Part shown: piece after piece, positions 48,052 to 59,757 of the stretch
Layout: each line of letters opens with the position of its first letter
Position numbering within the stretch: position 1 is the first letter of the stretch
Origin: Aldrovandia affinis
Taxonomy: Eukaryota > Chordata > Actinopteri > Notacanthiformes > Halosauridae
Reading direction: 5' to 3'
Assembly (NCBI GenBank): GCA_029706075.1
Contig: JAINUG010000146.1
Location: 2,624,170 to 2,688,169, forward strand
Length of the DNA: 64,000 nt
Made by a program: the position numbers and the translations under genes
The notes under the pieces: generated by a model
Seen by the model: only the letters and a program-made list of their open reading frames with translations
Database searches by the model: none
Told to the model about the DNA's origin: nothing

Positions 48052-48323
48052 GTGTTGTGGTTAGTTTGGTTAATGTATGTTCGATTCATTTTATGTTTTT
48101 CTTTTTATGTTTACATGTTTTATTCATATGGTTAATGGGTATATGGTTTGCCACCCTCTTTGCTTTCAAGTTACCCATTGAAAAAGAAGAACATCATGTT
48201 CAAGAACAATTTAAGAGAATCATGTTGTAGAATAAAGCCTTTATTTGAATTCTGTTGGTCAGCCTGTAAATGAAGGTGCACAAGAAGTAAGAATTTCAGT
48301 TCAGTTACAATTCACGCCAAAGC

Positions 48324-48660
48324 TCACAGATACCTTAGGCCAAGCAATGCAATGTCCTTGTGCAGCTTCCTCATTTTAAACTGCCTGTAGGCAATCTCAG
48401 TCCTCAAGTAGTGCTTATAGAGAGTCCGCACATCTCCCTGGCTTTCACTTTCATTCTGAAAGACATCATTCATAATTTAGTTCAGTGTGGTGGTCAGATG
48501 CCAACTAAACTCAGACCTCCCCTCACAATGTGAGTGTATTAAATGAGAACTCGCCTCTCCATCTCCAGTTCCAGCAGAGTGAGAGGGGCCAGGCTCCGCC
48601 GGATCAGGGCGTGGTTCAGCAGTACTTCCCCAAAGGAATGCATTGATTTAGTCCAAATAC
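48324..48660 (-). pseudogene. Harbinger accessory (Myb/SANT-like) protein, C-terminal remnant
   Basis: The minus strand ends in YKHYLRTEIAYRQFKMRKLH and then IALLGLRYL with TGA at 48326-48324. The preceding piece is EVLLNHALIRRSLAPLTLLE. This matches the C-terminal region of the DNA-binding partner protein of PIF/Harbinger elements, in the usual convergent position. The N-terminal Myb domain is not seen. Confidence 0.6.
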
Positions 48661-49825
48661 CACTCACAAGGATGGAGTTGGATAGGAGTATTACAGCACC
48701 CATAATTATATGACACAGTGTTAATAGTACACCACAGCATGTCATTATTGTAGAAAATGAATAAGGTGAACTCATGATAAGAATAGAGAGAATCATTTTC
48801 TTATTTTTCTTAATAAGAAAAAAAAACAATTATATATATATATATAAACAATAAAGACAACACATACAGACATACATATATCAAATTACAAATACAACAA
48901 AATTCATGTAAGTTCAAGTTCCATCAATCATGATTATACTGCTGGGCTGGGTCACAATTTCTTTTCACTTCAATTTATGCAATTCTGATTATTTATTAAT
49001 ACTTGTATATATTTATATACATAGGCTACCTGCATAAATGCACCCACACTTACACTCACATATAGCCTACATACATACTGATCCGCCCATACACAGATTC
49101 ACATGCACAAATATTCAAACTCCTACTTTATGGTTATCTACACATATCCGCATACATACATGTATATACACATACTGTATATAGTACATGCATACACACA
49201 TATGATACATACAAGCACATACAGTACATAGATCCTCATAAGTATTATTAATTTGTATCAGAATCTCGACTTGTTTTTATCTACTTATTCTAAAAGAGTT
49301 GGGAGAATTATTTTCGCTAGCAAAATCTCATTCGATGATTCATTTAATTAAGCCTACTGCCAGCACGCACAATTAAATAAATATAATTTAATTGATTAGG
49401 GTAATAAGGCACTTAAAATTAGCCTATACATTTTCCCAACACTTATGCATTTAACTTGTCGGTGATGTTTTGCCATGCTTCTTGTCTTGCTCTTGCTGTT
49501 GTAGCGGTGTTGGATTATGCCGTTATTATATTTGTATAGTCTTCATAAGTTTGCATTCATCTCCTGTTCCTCTGCGGTGAAAAAAGCCACTCTTTCTTTT
49601 TGTTTCATGAAACTGTTAGAAAATCATGATTTTGATGAGCGACGCTTCCCCCTGTTAAAGTAGGACGGGCACGACACTGATTACTGAAGTCTGGTTCGAG
49701 TTAATGAGACTGTTTTAGCGCGAATCAGCCTTTGAGGAACCGAGATAGCCTGACTTCAATCTTCGGGTTAATTTAAGCTGGCTAATAGGACATTAGCTCG
49801 ACTTAATTGAACCACGTACAAGGAA

Positions 49826-50230
49826 CGGGGCCCTGGCCTGTGCCATCAAACCACTGCAACTGGTCCAGAATGTTGCCCCATGTCTGTTATTCAACCAACC
49901 CAAGTTCAATCATGTCACCCCTCTACTCACCTCTCTGCACTGGCTCCTTATCGTAGCACGCATCACATTTAAATCACTGGTGCTGGCTTATCAAGCTGCT
50001 AGGGGAACTGCTCCCTGCTACCTCCAGACACTCATCACACCCTACAACGCAGCCAGACCCATCTGCTCTGCCTCCTCTGGAAAACTGACTGCCCCATCCC
50101 TCCGGGCACCTGGCAGCCGTTCCTCGCGGTCTCACCTCTTCTCTGTCCTGACCCCTCGGTGGTGAAACGATCTTCCGCACTCGGTCAGGACTGCGGAATC
50201 ACTGGCCATCTTCCACAAGAGACTCAAAAC
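49826..50230 (+). mobile_element. L2 LINE, middle part (cassette C)
   Basis: Plus-strand coding: CAIKPLQLVQN, SLHWL, FKSLVLAYQAARGTAPCYLQ and SRSSRSHLFSVLTPRW, then a stop. It continues the L2 cut by Harbinger at its left end and is itself cut by an hAT at 50231. Confidence 0.88.
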
Positions 50231-51433
50231 TAGGGCTGTTCCCGACTAAAACAAATCTTGGTCGACCAACAGTCGTCCGTCTTTTCCGATTAATCGATTG
50301 GTCGAAACTTTTTTTAAAATACAGTATATGACACACCCAATTTGTTTGAATAAATCCAGCAATATGCACACTGCATTTGTCTCATGTTTTATAACTTTAT
50401 TAAATGAATGACACAAATGAGTAACAATAGGCTAATCACTTTATGGAGCTGGAGTTCCAAGATTACCTGAAAGAAAAAAAAACTGTTCATGCTTGCAGAT
50501 TCTGCCGTTGCGCTTGTGAAGTTGCGGTATGGCCACATAATAGCTGATGCTTTTATTTGACCACAGCCAGAACACATTCTAATGCATAGGCTATGTTTTA
50601 TTATTTAATTAACCAGGTTGGTCTCATTGGGATTTAAAATCTCATTTGCAAAAAAAATAGGCTAACAAATTAATTATCACACATAGCCTAATGTCTTAAA
50701 TTGTAGCCTAAAACTGAACATAAAGTGGTTTCATGTTATGGCACAGGAACACTAGCTTGTCCAAATTTTTTGGCAAAAGGCTGCTCCACGTTTTATTAAC
50801 GATAAACCCTGCCTTGGAAAATATCCGCTCGGACGGAGTGGAGGTGGCCGGAATGGAGCGGTGTTTCGCAGCTCTGGCCAGCTTCGGATACCTGTATTCA
50901 TGTTTTCCCCACCAAGCTAGCGGTCCTGAATCCGGTCTTGCAGATAATCATTCATTTCGTCCTTGCTGTCAGCACCTTGGTCCTCTTTCAACTCATCTTC
51001 TCCATACAGCAGCATCTCGATGTCCCGCTGCTTGTCCGTTTTCCCTTTTTTTGGCACAGGTTACCCCTCTTCATCCGACGATGTTGTGTTTCGCTCTCCC
51101 GCAGCTTGCCCTTGCCCTGGCTGCTGTGCCGCGTTCAAACGGTCGGCCAGCTGGGAAACGCAGATGTAGGCTTCGTCCCGTTTTCCATCGTCAAGAAAAG
51201 GAAGTAGCTTGAAGCGGGGGTCTACAACTGCTGCTTGGACATACAGACTGCTCTCAAATAATCCATCATTTATCATCTGTGATCAATCTAGGTGTCTGCG
51301 AATCTAGGTGTTTGTGTGGAGATTTTTTTGTTGTTTTATTTTTCCGCGCGTTTGTTTGACCAAAACAAATCTCGGTCAACCAACAGCCCATCGACCAAAC
51401 AATTGACCAGTCGACTAAATGGGGTCAGCCCTA
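50231..51433 (-). mobile_element. hAT transposon inserted in L2 (cassette C)
   Basis: Flanked by the 8-bp target duplication CTCAAAAC (50223-50230 and 51434-51441) with ends TAGGGCTG and CAGCCCTA. The terminal regions share inverted blocks such as AACAAATCTTGGTCGACC. It carries only the C-terminal part of a transposase and so is non-autonomous. Confidence 0.92.
50720..51276 (-). pseudogene. hAT transposase C-terminal fragment
   Basis: The piece at 51276-51061 has VVDPRFKLLPFLDD. The piece at about 50960-50740 carries the hATC dimerisation block (YPKLA-, ATS-, SER- and LLPKNLDKLV-like residues) with frameshifts. Closest in type to ZBED-like hAT transposases; no N-terminal BED finger or catalytic core remains. 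Confidence 0.7.
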
Positions 51434-51746
51434 CTCAAAACCCACCTCTTCAGACTCCACAACCACTGACTCTGTATATTTACTCGTTGTCATCACCACT
51501 GCTTACATGTATAATACTGCATTTTGGAATATATATCTATGTGGAAGTTTGTCCAAAAATAAATAAATCATTAACTTTTTATCCCTTGTGTTACAGGTAC
51601 GGTATCTAGCTGCGAACAATTATGTCTATTACTGTATCAGTTCACTGATCTCTTGCGCAAACAGTTATTGATCTTACCATGCATTAATGCACACCTTGTA
51701 AGTTGCTCTGGATAAGAGCATCTGCTAAATGTAAATGTAAATACAA
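51434..51746 (+). mobile_element. L2 LINE 3' end (cassette C)
   Basis: Resumes exactly after the hAT duplication with the last L2 codons (KTHLFRLHNH-like), the 3' UTR and the tail GCTCTGGATAAGAGCATCTG with TGTAAATGTAAATAC, then zinc-finger sequence. Confidence 0.88.
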
Positions 51747-52040
51747 GGGAGCATCCGTACCACTGCTCTGACTGTGGAAGGGATTTTCGCTTATCAAGAG
51801 AGCTTGAAATACACCAGCAAAAAGTTTCAGTGATTCTGTTCATCTGAAAACACACCAGAAAATTCATACTGTGGAGTGCCCGTATCATTGCTCCCTGTGT
51901 GGGAACGATTTTATGGTAGCAAGTGCTCTGAGCGCACACAAACAAACTCATACAGGGGAGCGCCCATTCCATTGCCCCTAGAGTAGTTTCATTTCAGTCC
52001 AGTGACCGTAGAAGCCACAAATGAACTCATACCACTGTGG
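51747..52040 (+). pseudogene. Severed 3' end of zinc-finger array (cassette C)
   Basis: Near-identical to 39876-40165: degenerate fingers (YHCSDCGRDFRLSRELEIHQ, ALSAHKQTHTGERP) with stops. It is the original array end, cut off by the L2. Confidence 0.82.
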
Positions 52041-52631
52041 GAAGAGCTATGGATTTTTGAGTTCTATGAGGAAACACTGATTTGTATTGACATTCATGAA
52101 CTATTTAATATTAAGAAAATCTTTTTTATTCTTCAGGAAGTGCTGTCATGGATTAACATATATTTAAAAGTGTTTAAAATAACTGCATTGTTTTAAGTGC
52201 AATAGCATTATTTTCCATATCCTGTGTACACACTGATTACTGTTTACATTTACATTTTACATTTTCAGCATTTAGCAGACTGTTTCAGCTCCGATTATTT
52301 AACAGAATGGGCCCAATGGCTTCAAGCCGCTATAGCTCTCAGTATTGGTGAAATGTAAAGAGATCAGTACAGCAATTTATTAATCTGCTGAGGCGTGAAT
52401 CAGTTTATCTATAAAGCCAGCTGGTATTTTTTCCTGTGCAGGCTGGGCCCCATGGCCTAGACATCCCAGCTTGAGAAACCGGGCTGCATCATTATCCAAC
52501 TGGGATGAGGATCTGCTGAGATTCCAGTGGGCTATTCTAAACTGGAGAGAGAAAAAAGGTACATTTGTTTTAAAGAATGGAGAAAATTTTGAATGTAAGC
52601 AAAATAAGTGCAAGGCTCATCGTCCAGTCCT

Positions 52632-52940
52632 CTTGAGGTGAGTTTGGTAGTTTGCGTGGTTGGTCAATATGGGGCAAACTAATTCCCAGAGGCCGGCAAT
52701 GATCCGCCTCCTCTAGATGGAACTCGCCCTCCTACTCTCTAGAGAAACCCTTCATGCTTCTCGGCGAGCTTGTGCCAGCTCACCCTCCCCCTGGGCCGAA
52801 TAGCCAATCACCGCTCCCTATCGGGGTTCTCGGCTAGGGCTGGTGGTCTGGCATAGTCGGGTTTTGAACCGAGGCTTTAATAGGCAACTTGCATTTGCAA
52901 GTGAAAGCTTAGACCGTTGCGCTATCTGAGGCCCCTCCAG
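52632..52940 (-). mobile_element. tRNA-derived SINE, cassette boundary (second copy)
   Basis: Paralogue of 40727-41015, with a small extra segment near 52674-52692. It lies at the same position, between the array remnant and the upstream cassette segment. Confidence 0.7.
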
Positions 52941-53232
52941 CCCCAGTGACTTGATATGGAATGACCCATTGATTCTCAATAAGATTATCACAAATATGAG
53001 TGAGTGCCTGTGTTAATCACCATTACTCTTAAGCTTATTGTCACTGTTGAACTTGGGTGTGAGCGTAGGACCAGCAAACATTTAACTGTAATGTTTAGTG
53101 CGGGAGTGCTGTGGTCTAGAAACGTTTCAGCTATGAGCTTTCCTTCAGAGCTCTGAAAAGGTAGCTACAATATGTTTTTTCGGTTTGTAACTTCAAACTT
53201 GTCCTACCACAATAAGGGCTCTCTGCTGTTGT
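52941..53232 (+). repeat. Upstream cassette segment (cassette D)
   Basis: Matches 41016-41308 and 28570-28900. It ends at the L2 insertion site. No coding feature. Confidence 0.75.
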
Positions 53233-53792
53233 CATTTACATTTACATTTTAAGCATTTAGCAGATGCTCTTATCCAGAGCGACTTTCAAGATGTGCATTA
53301 ATACATGGTAGGAACAATCATAGTTTGCACAAGATCAGTGCTGTAATACAGCGATAGACATTGTTGTAGGCAGCTGCATACCATACCTGTAACACAGGGA
53401 AGGAAAAGGTTAGTCATTTATTTATATATATTTTTTATTAAATGAGGCAGAGATACATATACAAGGAGTGTTGAGCAAGTCGGCAGTGGTGGTGACAATT
53501 GGCTAGACGTACAGAATTCAGTGGTAGTGGAGTCTGAAAAGGTGGGTTTTGAGGCTCTTGTAAGATCACAAGTGATTCCGTGATTCTGACAGATTGCGGA
53601 AGGTTGTTCCACCACCAAGGGGTCAGGACAGAGAAGAGGCGAGACTGCGAGGAGCGGCTGCTGGGCGCCCGGAGGGATGGGACAGTCAGTTTGCCAGAGG
53701 GGGCTGAGCGGAGGGGTCTGACTGTGGTGTAGGGTGTGATGAGTAATATATATATATTCCATTTAGCATATGCTTTTTTTATCCAAAGCAAC
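53233..53792 (-). mobile_element. L2-clade LINE, 3' part (cassette D)
   Basis: Paralogue of 41309-41868 at the same site, so this insertion predates the C/D duplication. The minus-strand frame is broken by a small deletion near 53562. Confidence 0.88.
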
Positions 53793-53799
53793 GTGTTTT

Positions 53800-54073
53800 A
53801 GAGATTAGAACTCTAGTGCCAACTGATACTGCTGTTGTGATTATGCGATAAAATGTCCTCATTCCCTTAGTTTTGGCTCAGTAATTAAATAATATTACAA
53901 ATAAGAAATAACTCATTCCTGCCTTTACTTTGAAAATGTCCGCCATTATGTCACCGGAAGTCAATTCCATGTTTTCACTCGATACACACTTATTCGGTTG
54001 AATCTGGGGGTTGCAACATTAACTAGCCTCTTAGGAATAGGAAGCAGCGCAAACCTAACCATTTCGAGCCACG
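53800..54073 (+). promoter_or_regulatory. Promoter and non-coding first exon of zinc-finger copy D
   Basis: CCGCCAT (53940-53946) and CCGGAAGT (53954-53961) are followed by an exon ending at 54073. Intron 1 would run to 59746 and now contains a 3.5-kb hAT element. Confidence 0.6.
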
Positions 54074-54904
54074 GTAAGCGTCTTCCTAAAAAAAAATATA
54101 TATATACGCTTGCAACAAAGATTTAACTCATTACAAACCTACTCATTCAAATTTAGCAAAACCAACAGAGAAAACAGCATTGTAGCTAGCTATATTTTAG
54201 CAAATGTTTATTAACCGTCTGGTTGTACAACGAATTACTTACACAAGAAATGAGACGAATGAATGAATAAATCTAGTGCTATAACGTTAAATTACGACCA
54301 AATATTTGCTAAAAACTGCAGAAATTACTTTAGAAGTTGTGGTATAGTGCAAAACAATTGGTACGTAAGTCTCCATACACTGCGTAGCTTTACCCGTTGT
54401 TTTATAACGATCGTCTAACGTAGTACTGGATTCACTTTGCTCTGACCAGGTAACAGATGTTTTCCTTTTTCCGGAGTCAGTCGGTGAAACGTTAAATAGC
54501 GCTCAAATCTCTTACAGTATTTAAGTAATTTGTCGGAAAATAGTCACAGTCATATTACCTCGCTTATTTGAGATAGAAATGAAACCGGGCGGGAGATGAT
54601 TGAATAGCAGGGGCGGCACTCTGTGTTTAACATTGGGGGGAGGGGTTTACATATTATAACTTTCGCACCCTAGTGATATCTTTGGTAAAACAGTGGAAGT
54701 AAAACCTAATTTTATGGGCAAAAGTTAGCTCATCATTTTATGTGAGTGCATGACTCCATTAATTTAAATCTTGAAAAGTTAGTTTGTTGTGCCAAGTGCA
54801 GAGTCACACACCCCTGTGCTGTAACAGTGCTAACTCTTCAAAGTTACAAGCTGATTTTCTCAACAGAATTCAGATTTGGCAAATAGGGTAACAGACCCTG
54901 CCAC

Positions 54905-55590
54905 ATCCTCTGATCGTCAGCTCACAACCTATGCTCCTTTTTGTCAAGTAAATGTATTATCAACACATATCAGTCTGGTTTTAGACCAAGACACAGCACC
55001 ATCTCAGCTGCATCACTTGTTGAGAATGACATTGTGGGGTCATTTTATAAAAAAAGAACATTGTGTCCCATTATTTATAGATCTTTCAAAACCATTTGAC
55101 ACTGTGGATCATTCTTTGTCAATACTAAAGTTATCTGTCGTTGGATTAGACCAGGATGCATGTAATTGGTTCCATAACTACCTTGCAGATACAGTAGATC
55201 CCAGTGTATTACAGCTGATGGTATCCAGTTAAAATCTTTTGAAATAACTAAAGGAGTACTGCAGGGGTCTATTCTTGGTCTAATACTGTTTACATTGTAT
55301 ATAAATGATTGTAATGTAAGCAACTGTAGAACACATTTTTATGCAGAGGATATGACGATGTATGCTACTGCCTCCTCTATGACACAGGCCATCTCCAACC
55401 TTCAGCAAGCTTTTAATACAATACAAGTTGCCATTTTTAACCTCTAAATCCTTTATTGTATTCTATTTTGTTTGTTGTTTTTTATACGCTTGTTAACAGG
55501 GCTCTCCTGTAAAAGAGACCCAGTCTCAGTGAGACCTTCCCTGTCAAAATATAGGTTCATAATAATAATAATAATAATAATAATAACTTC
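54905..55590 (+). mobile_element. Non-LTR reverse-transcriptase fragment and 3' end (cassette D)
   Basis: Paralogue of 42990-43432 plus 44454-44690, here without the CR1-like insertion: GCAGAGGATATGACGATGTA is continuous. It ends in GGGCTCTCCTGTAAAAGAGA and (AAT)n. Confidence 0.85.
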
Positions 55591-56458
55591 AAAAAGGGTT
55601 TACAACTCATGCTCATAACTACACTGAGTTTTGCTGGTAGTCCAGAGTTTCCGTTAGAAAAAATTGGTGCCGGTCCACGTGTCCTGGAAGATTTCAATGT
55701 CCCGGACAAATCGGAGAAATTCCGGTCAAATATTATCTGTGTTTATTGAGCTTAAAAACAATTGATAGGCAGGCTATATAAAGAATGACATCATCAAGGC
55801 ATGTAGATTTATAATATTTTTTATTGAAAAGTAGGCTACTTTTGCTTATACATTATATTTCAAATAAAATAAGTCCCGTCAATAGACTCACGTGCATAAC
55901 GCTATTTTAAAAATAAATAAATCAATATTACGCTAGCATACGTTCGTTGGGGCAACACGTAAACACAAAGAATTTACTTCAGCTTTAGGCCTACATATTC
56001 TCATATAAAATAAAACAGAATAAAAACTATTTGCAAACAAACCAAAAGTTACATGTAGGCCCATCTGGCTCATAACATTTTAATTACGGCGTGCTGCTGC
56101 CGACTTGAAATCAAATAATTTCCGTTCGCTACAGACCTTTTCTCAGATAAAATAAAATTGAATAAAAACTATTTGAAAACAAACAAAAAAAAAAATAACC
56201 TATTGCTGGCTCATATGATTTTACTTCTTCCAGACGCTGGCAGACTGACTGCCCCATTTCGCAGCAGTGAAACGCGTGTCAGCTGAATCACCATCTTAAA
56301 ATCAAAAAAGGTGCCATCTAGTGTCTTCTCTCCACTCTTTATTTAAAAAATAAATAAATAAAAAAAAAAAAAAAAAAAAAATTAAATTTTGTAAACATTG
56401 TAAAATACCTTTTCCTTGCACGCAGATGCCTGCATAAGCCTTGTGACCTTGTCCTCCC

Positions 56459-56506
56459 TCTGGATAAGAGCGTCTGCTAAATGCTTAAAATGTAAATGTA
56501 AAATGT
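56459..56506 (+). mobile_element. 48-bp L2-tail insertion with 13-bp target duplication
   Basis: Only the L2 tail (CTGGATAAGAGCGTCTGCTA plus AAATGTAAATG repeats) is inserted, flanked by ACCTTGTCCTCCC at 56446-56458 and 56507-56519. The duplication proves a retrotransposition event truncated almost to the end. It shifts the reading frame of the hAT transposase C-terminus. Confidence 0.93.
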
Positions 56507-59018
56507 ACCTTGTCCTCCCCAAGGCGACTTCGCTGCGCTGTTTTGATTCGGTTCTGCAAAGAGAACCCTCTCTCTGCTGGCACACTGGAGACGGGGATCA
56601 AGCAGGCTACCTTGGCCAGTTTGGCCCACTCGGGATAGATTTCGCTTAAATCCCTGATGAGGACTTCGCAGGCCGTTGAGAAATTCAAGCCTCCATAACC
56701 GCGGAGTGCTGTCATCACAGCGATGGCATCTCGTTGCGCGCTTGTGGCATCGATGAGAGGGGCTGTGGCTGGTGCTGACTCGTCCTCGCTGGTAATTTCT
56801 CTGCCAAAATGACCAATAATGGTTCGGATGGCTGGTTCAGCATATTCCTGAAGCGCTGAGGGATGAATCAGTGATATTTTTATGAAAAGCCAATACACAA
56901 CTTTAAACAACTTATATGACAAAATGGCATCGACAGCCAGATTAACTGAAAAGTAGGAATGTTTAAATGTTATCCTGTTATTTTTAAGAAATAACACACG
57001 AGAGGGAGTGCTTTATCGTGGTTATTGGCACGGCTGTGCTGCGGCATAGGCACGACACGAAGCGGAGTAATGATTAATTATTATTATTATTAATATGATC
57101 GGCCGTACATTTCGCGATATAGGCGAGCATTTTAGGTTGTTCAAAAAGGATTTAAAGAATGATGCTATGCCTTTTGCAACAAACTAAATCAAATAGGCTT
57201 CTACTTACCACCCTGTGTCTGTGGGTATCGGGAGGGGTTCAGAAGGACATCGAAGCAGTTAAGTAGATCCAGGGAATCTTCAGGGAATCGGTCGTGTAAA
57301 GCATCTATTAGATGTTGAATGTAGCGTGCTCGGGCATTTTTGAAAGCCTGAACGGACCTGTCACCTGCATGTGTCACTTTCACATCCTTGTACATGCCTT
57401 CTTGGCAATCCGCCTGGAACCTCTCTTCTTCTGGACCTGGGGCATCTCGTAACTGTGTTAGTGCCGTGACTGATGCGTGAACCATTGGTCGGATTGTGGC
57501 CAGATTGACGTCGTCTTTCTGGAAAACCAAATTCAGTTTGGTCATCACCGGTAGCACATCAGCCAGTGCATGAGTCAAGGCGATGAAGCAGTACAGCTGG
57601 ATTTGACCCAGGATGCCTTGGGCTTGGGCATTTCCTCCCACAGCCTCTTTATTTAACTCAATCACCAGAGCAGGCCAGTTACGTTTGATACCCTCCACTG
57701 CCCTGTGCAAGGATAGCCAGCGGACAGCGCACGGCTGCTTTAGGCTCGTCATGTCTTCATTGCTGAGCGCTGCTGTCAGTTGATGGAGGTGATTGGTCCT
57801 GCTGGCTGAGTGCTTGTAAAAGGAGTAAACAGAGGCAATTGTGCGCTTGTAGGCTCCTACCTGGTCCACAGCTTTTGCAGCATCTAGCGCGGCCAGCGCA
57901 GCTCGGTGGGCACCACAGTGCACCTGAATGGAAAACGCACTCTCTTTTTTCAGAAGAGCACCAACTCCAGCACGCTTCCCCATCATTACACTGGCCCCAT
58001 CCGAGCCCAGGCCAATGACGTGGGATAGCTCCACATTCCTCTCGCGGAGCACCTCAACCACTTTGTCAAATATACACCGTGCGGTCCCGGAGTGCACATC
58101 ATAATTGCCCAGAAAACACGTCTCAACTCTTCCTTTTATTTCCAACTTGACGTATATAATCAGCTTCTTGTCCACAGTGATATTTACCGTCTCATCAATG
58201 ATAAGTCCGATGAAGTCACTCCCCTTTAGCTTGTCATCCAGCTGCTTCACCACAACATCTTCCAGTGCCTTTTCCATGTCAACGGAGTCGCTGTGCCGGT
58301 AAATGCCCTCACACGAGACAAAATCCGGAGCCTTAACTGCTCTCAGTAGGTCAGTCAACCCCACATACTGATGACATGCGATGTCATTTTTGGCCATGTG
58401 AAACACAACTTGTAGCTGAGAGCACAGCTTCTTGTCGGACGTTTCGTTAGCCTTCTCACAGTGGCCTTTCATTGCGGTTTGCTGTTGTGTTAAATTGCCC
58501 GCCGATACGTGGTCACTGCACTGGCTGTGCTCAGTGAGAGCCGAGATCCTCATGTTCGTTGCTCCTCTGGTGAATCCATTCTTCCTCCCCGATTTCTCGC
58601 AGTGTGAGCAAAACATTTTTTCTTCCCCATCTATAATGTCGCACCTCAGCCAGGGGAATTTGCTTTTCCATTCGGGCCTGAACGCTCGACATTTTTGTTT
58701 CTTTTCGGCTGGAGCCACGGCATCAGCGGTCTCCGTGACTTCAGACTGTATCTCAGACTCATCATCATTATTGTTATTAAACCTGCTTGGTTTCAGAAAA
58801 TACTTCTTAAGGGTTGCTTGTTTGGCCATGTCTGATCTCTCTCGGTCGTCGCTGTTTGCCGCCGTTTTATGGTTGTTAGGCAGGCTACGGCATTCAATCC
58901 GAGCGCGCGCTTTATCAGAGTGACGCAACAATGAAACAAATGTAACGATTATTTTGTCCATCGCATAGGCTCCCGCTAGCCTATAGCCGACACATTCATT
59001 AAAAAAATGAAGATTCAT
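56485..59018 (-). CDS. hAT-family transposase (ZNF862/C17orf113-like), C-terminus disturbed
   Basis: Two exons, 59018-57209 and 56855-56485, spliced GT-AG in phase to 727 codons including the stop. An alternative start at 58829 (MAKQATLKKYFLKPSRF) looks more typical. Domains: zinc finger of TTF/BED type (MFCSHC and TEHSQCSDH), RNase-H-like core with Asp in FIGLIIDETVNIT and in GLGSDGASVMMG, the HCGAHRAALAA and AVRWLSLHRAVEGI motifs, then the hAT C-terminal block PEWAKLAKV and SVPAERGFSLQNRIKT. A 61-bp insertion (see 56459-56506) replaces the last residues with HFTFTF and a stop. Everything upstream is open, so the copy inserted or stayed functional recently. Domestication is less likely because terminal repeats are intact. 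Confidence 0.85.
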
Positions 59019-59757
59019 TTTTAATAGAAGGATATGTGGAAATTTAATTTTAGCCTGTTTTAATACAATTCAAATTGTGCTTAGAGGGAATTATTTTCAC
59101 CGGACATTATGACCGGAGAGATTTAAATATGTCGGACTTCAACAGATTTTCCCGGTCAAAAACCGGCAATTACCGGATAACGGAAACTCTGGCTGGTACC
59201 TCATCTTCCTACATTTATGAAACAAATGCATTTTTATATCACATAATAGGGTTATCATTGACTCATTTTACATTACTGTACTTCTCAAACTTGTGTTTAA
59301 TATGAACATGGGCACACACTGTAAAGCACTGAGCAGTAACATGTAGCATGTCCTTGGTCAAGAGCAGAACTTGATTCTGTCCAAAATTTCAGTAGTTTTT
59401 AATTTGGTGTTCCATTATTTTGTCTACCCCCTGTTTTGGGTGGTGGCCCAATGCTCGAGTTTGTGCACCAACTGAATTAACTGAATAACTTTTGACTGGC
59501 CCAATGAACTGCATTCCATTGACTGAAAATGTTGTTAATTCTCACACTTCACTGCCTGTCTACACACAGGAGATCGTTAATGACCTAGCTAGCTAATTTG
59601 TAAACAAATGCATCTCTAGGATTATTGCAACATTATTATTCAGGGTTAAGAACAAAAGGTTGTGCTACAAGTACAAAAATATGTGTATAAATTCTCTTCC
59701 AGCTCTGTGAATGACTATATCCTCCCCTCTCTGTCCTTCCTTTTAGAAGAGCGGTGG

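Larger units (their letters stand above)
55643..59191 (-). mobile_element. Full-length hAT transposon in intron 1 of zinc-finger copy D
   Basis: Ends CAGAGTTTCCGTTA and TAACGGAAACTCTG form perfect 14-bp terminal inverted repeats. GCTGGTA occurs on both sides, but on the left it is offset by two bases from the element end. Cassettes A and C keep the unbroken site TTTTGCTGGTACCTCATCTT. The element holds a two-exon transposase and AT-rich flanks (55720-56400) without other features. Confidence 0.93.
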
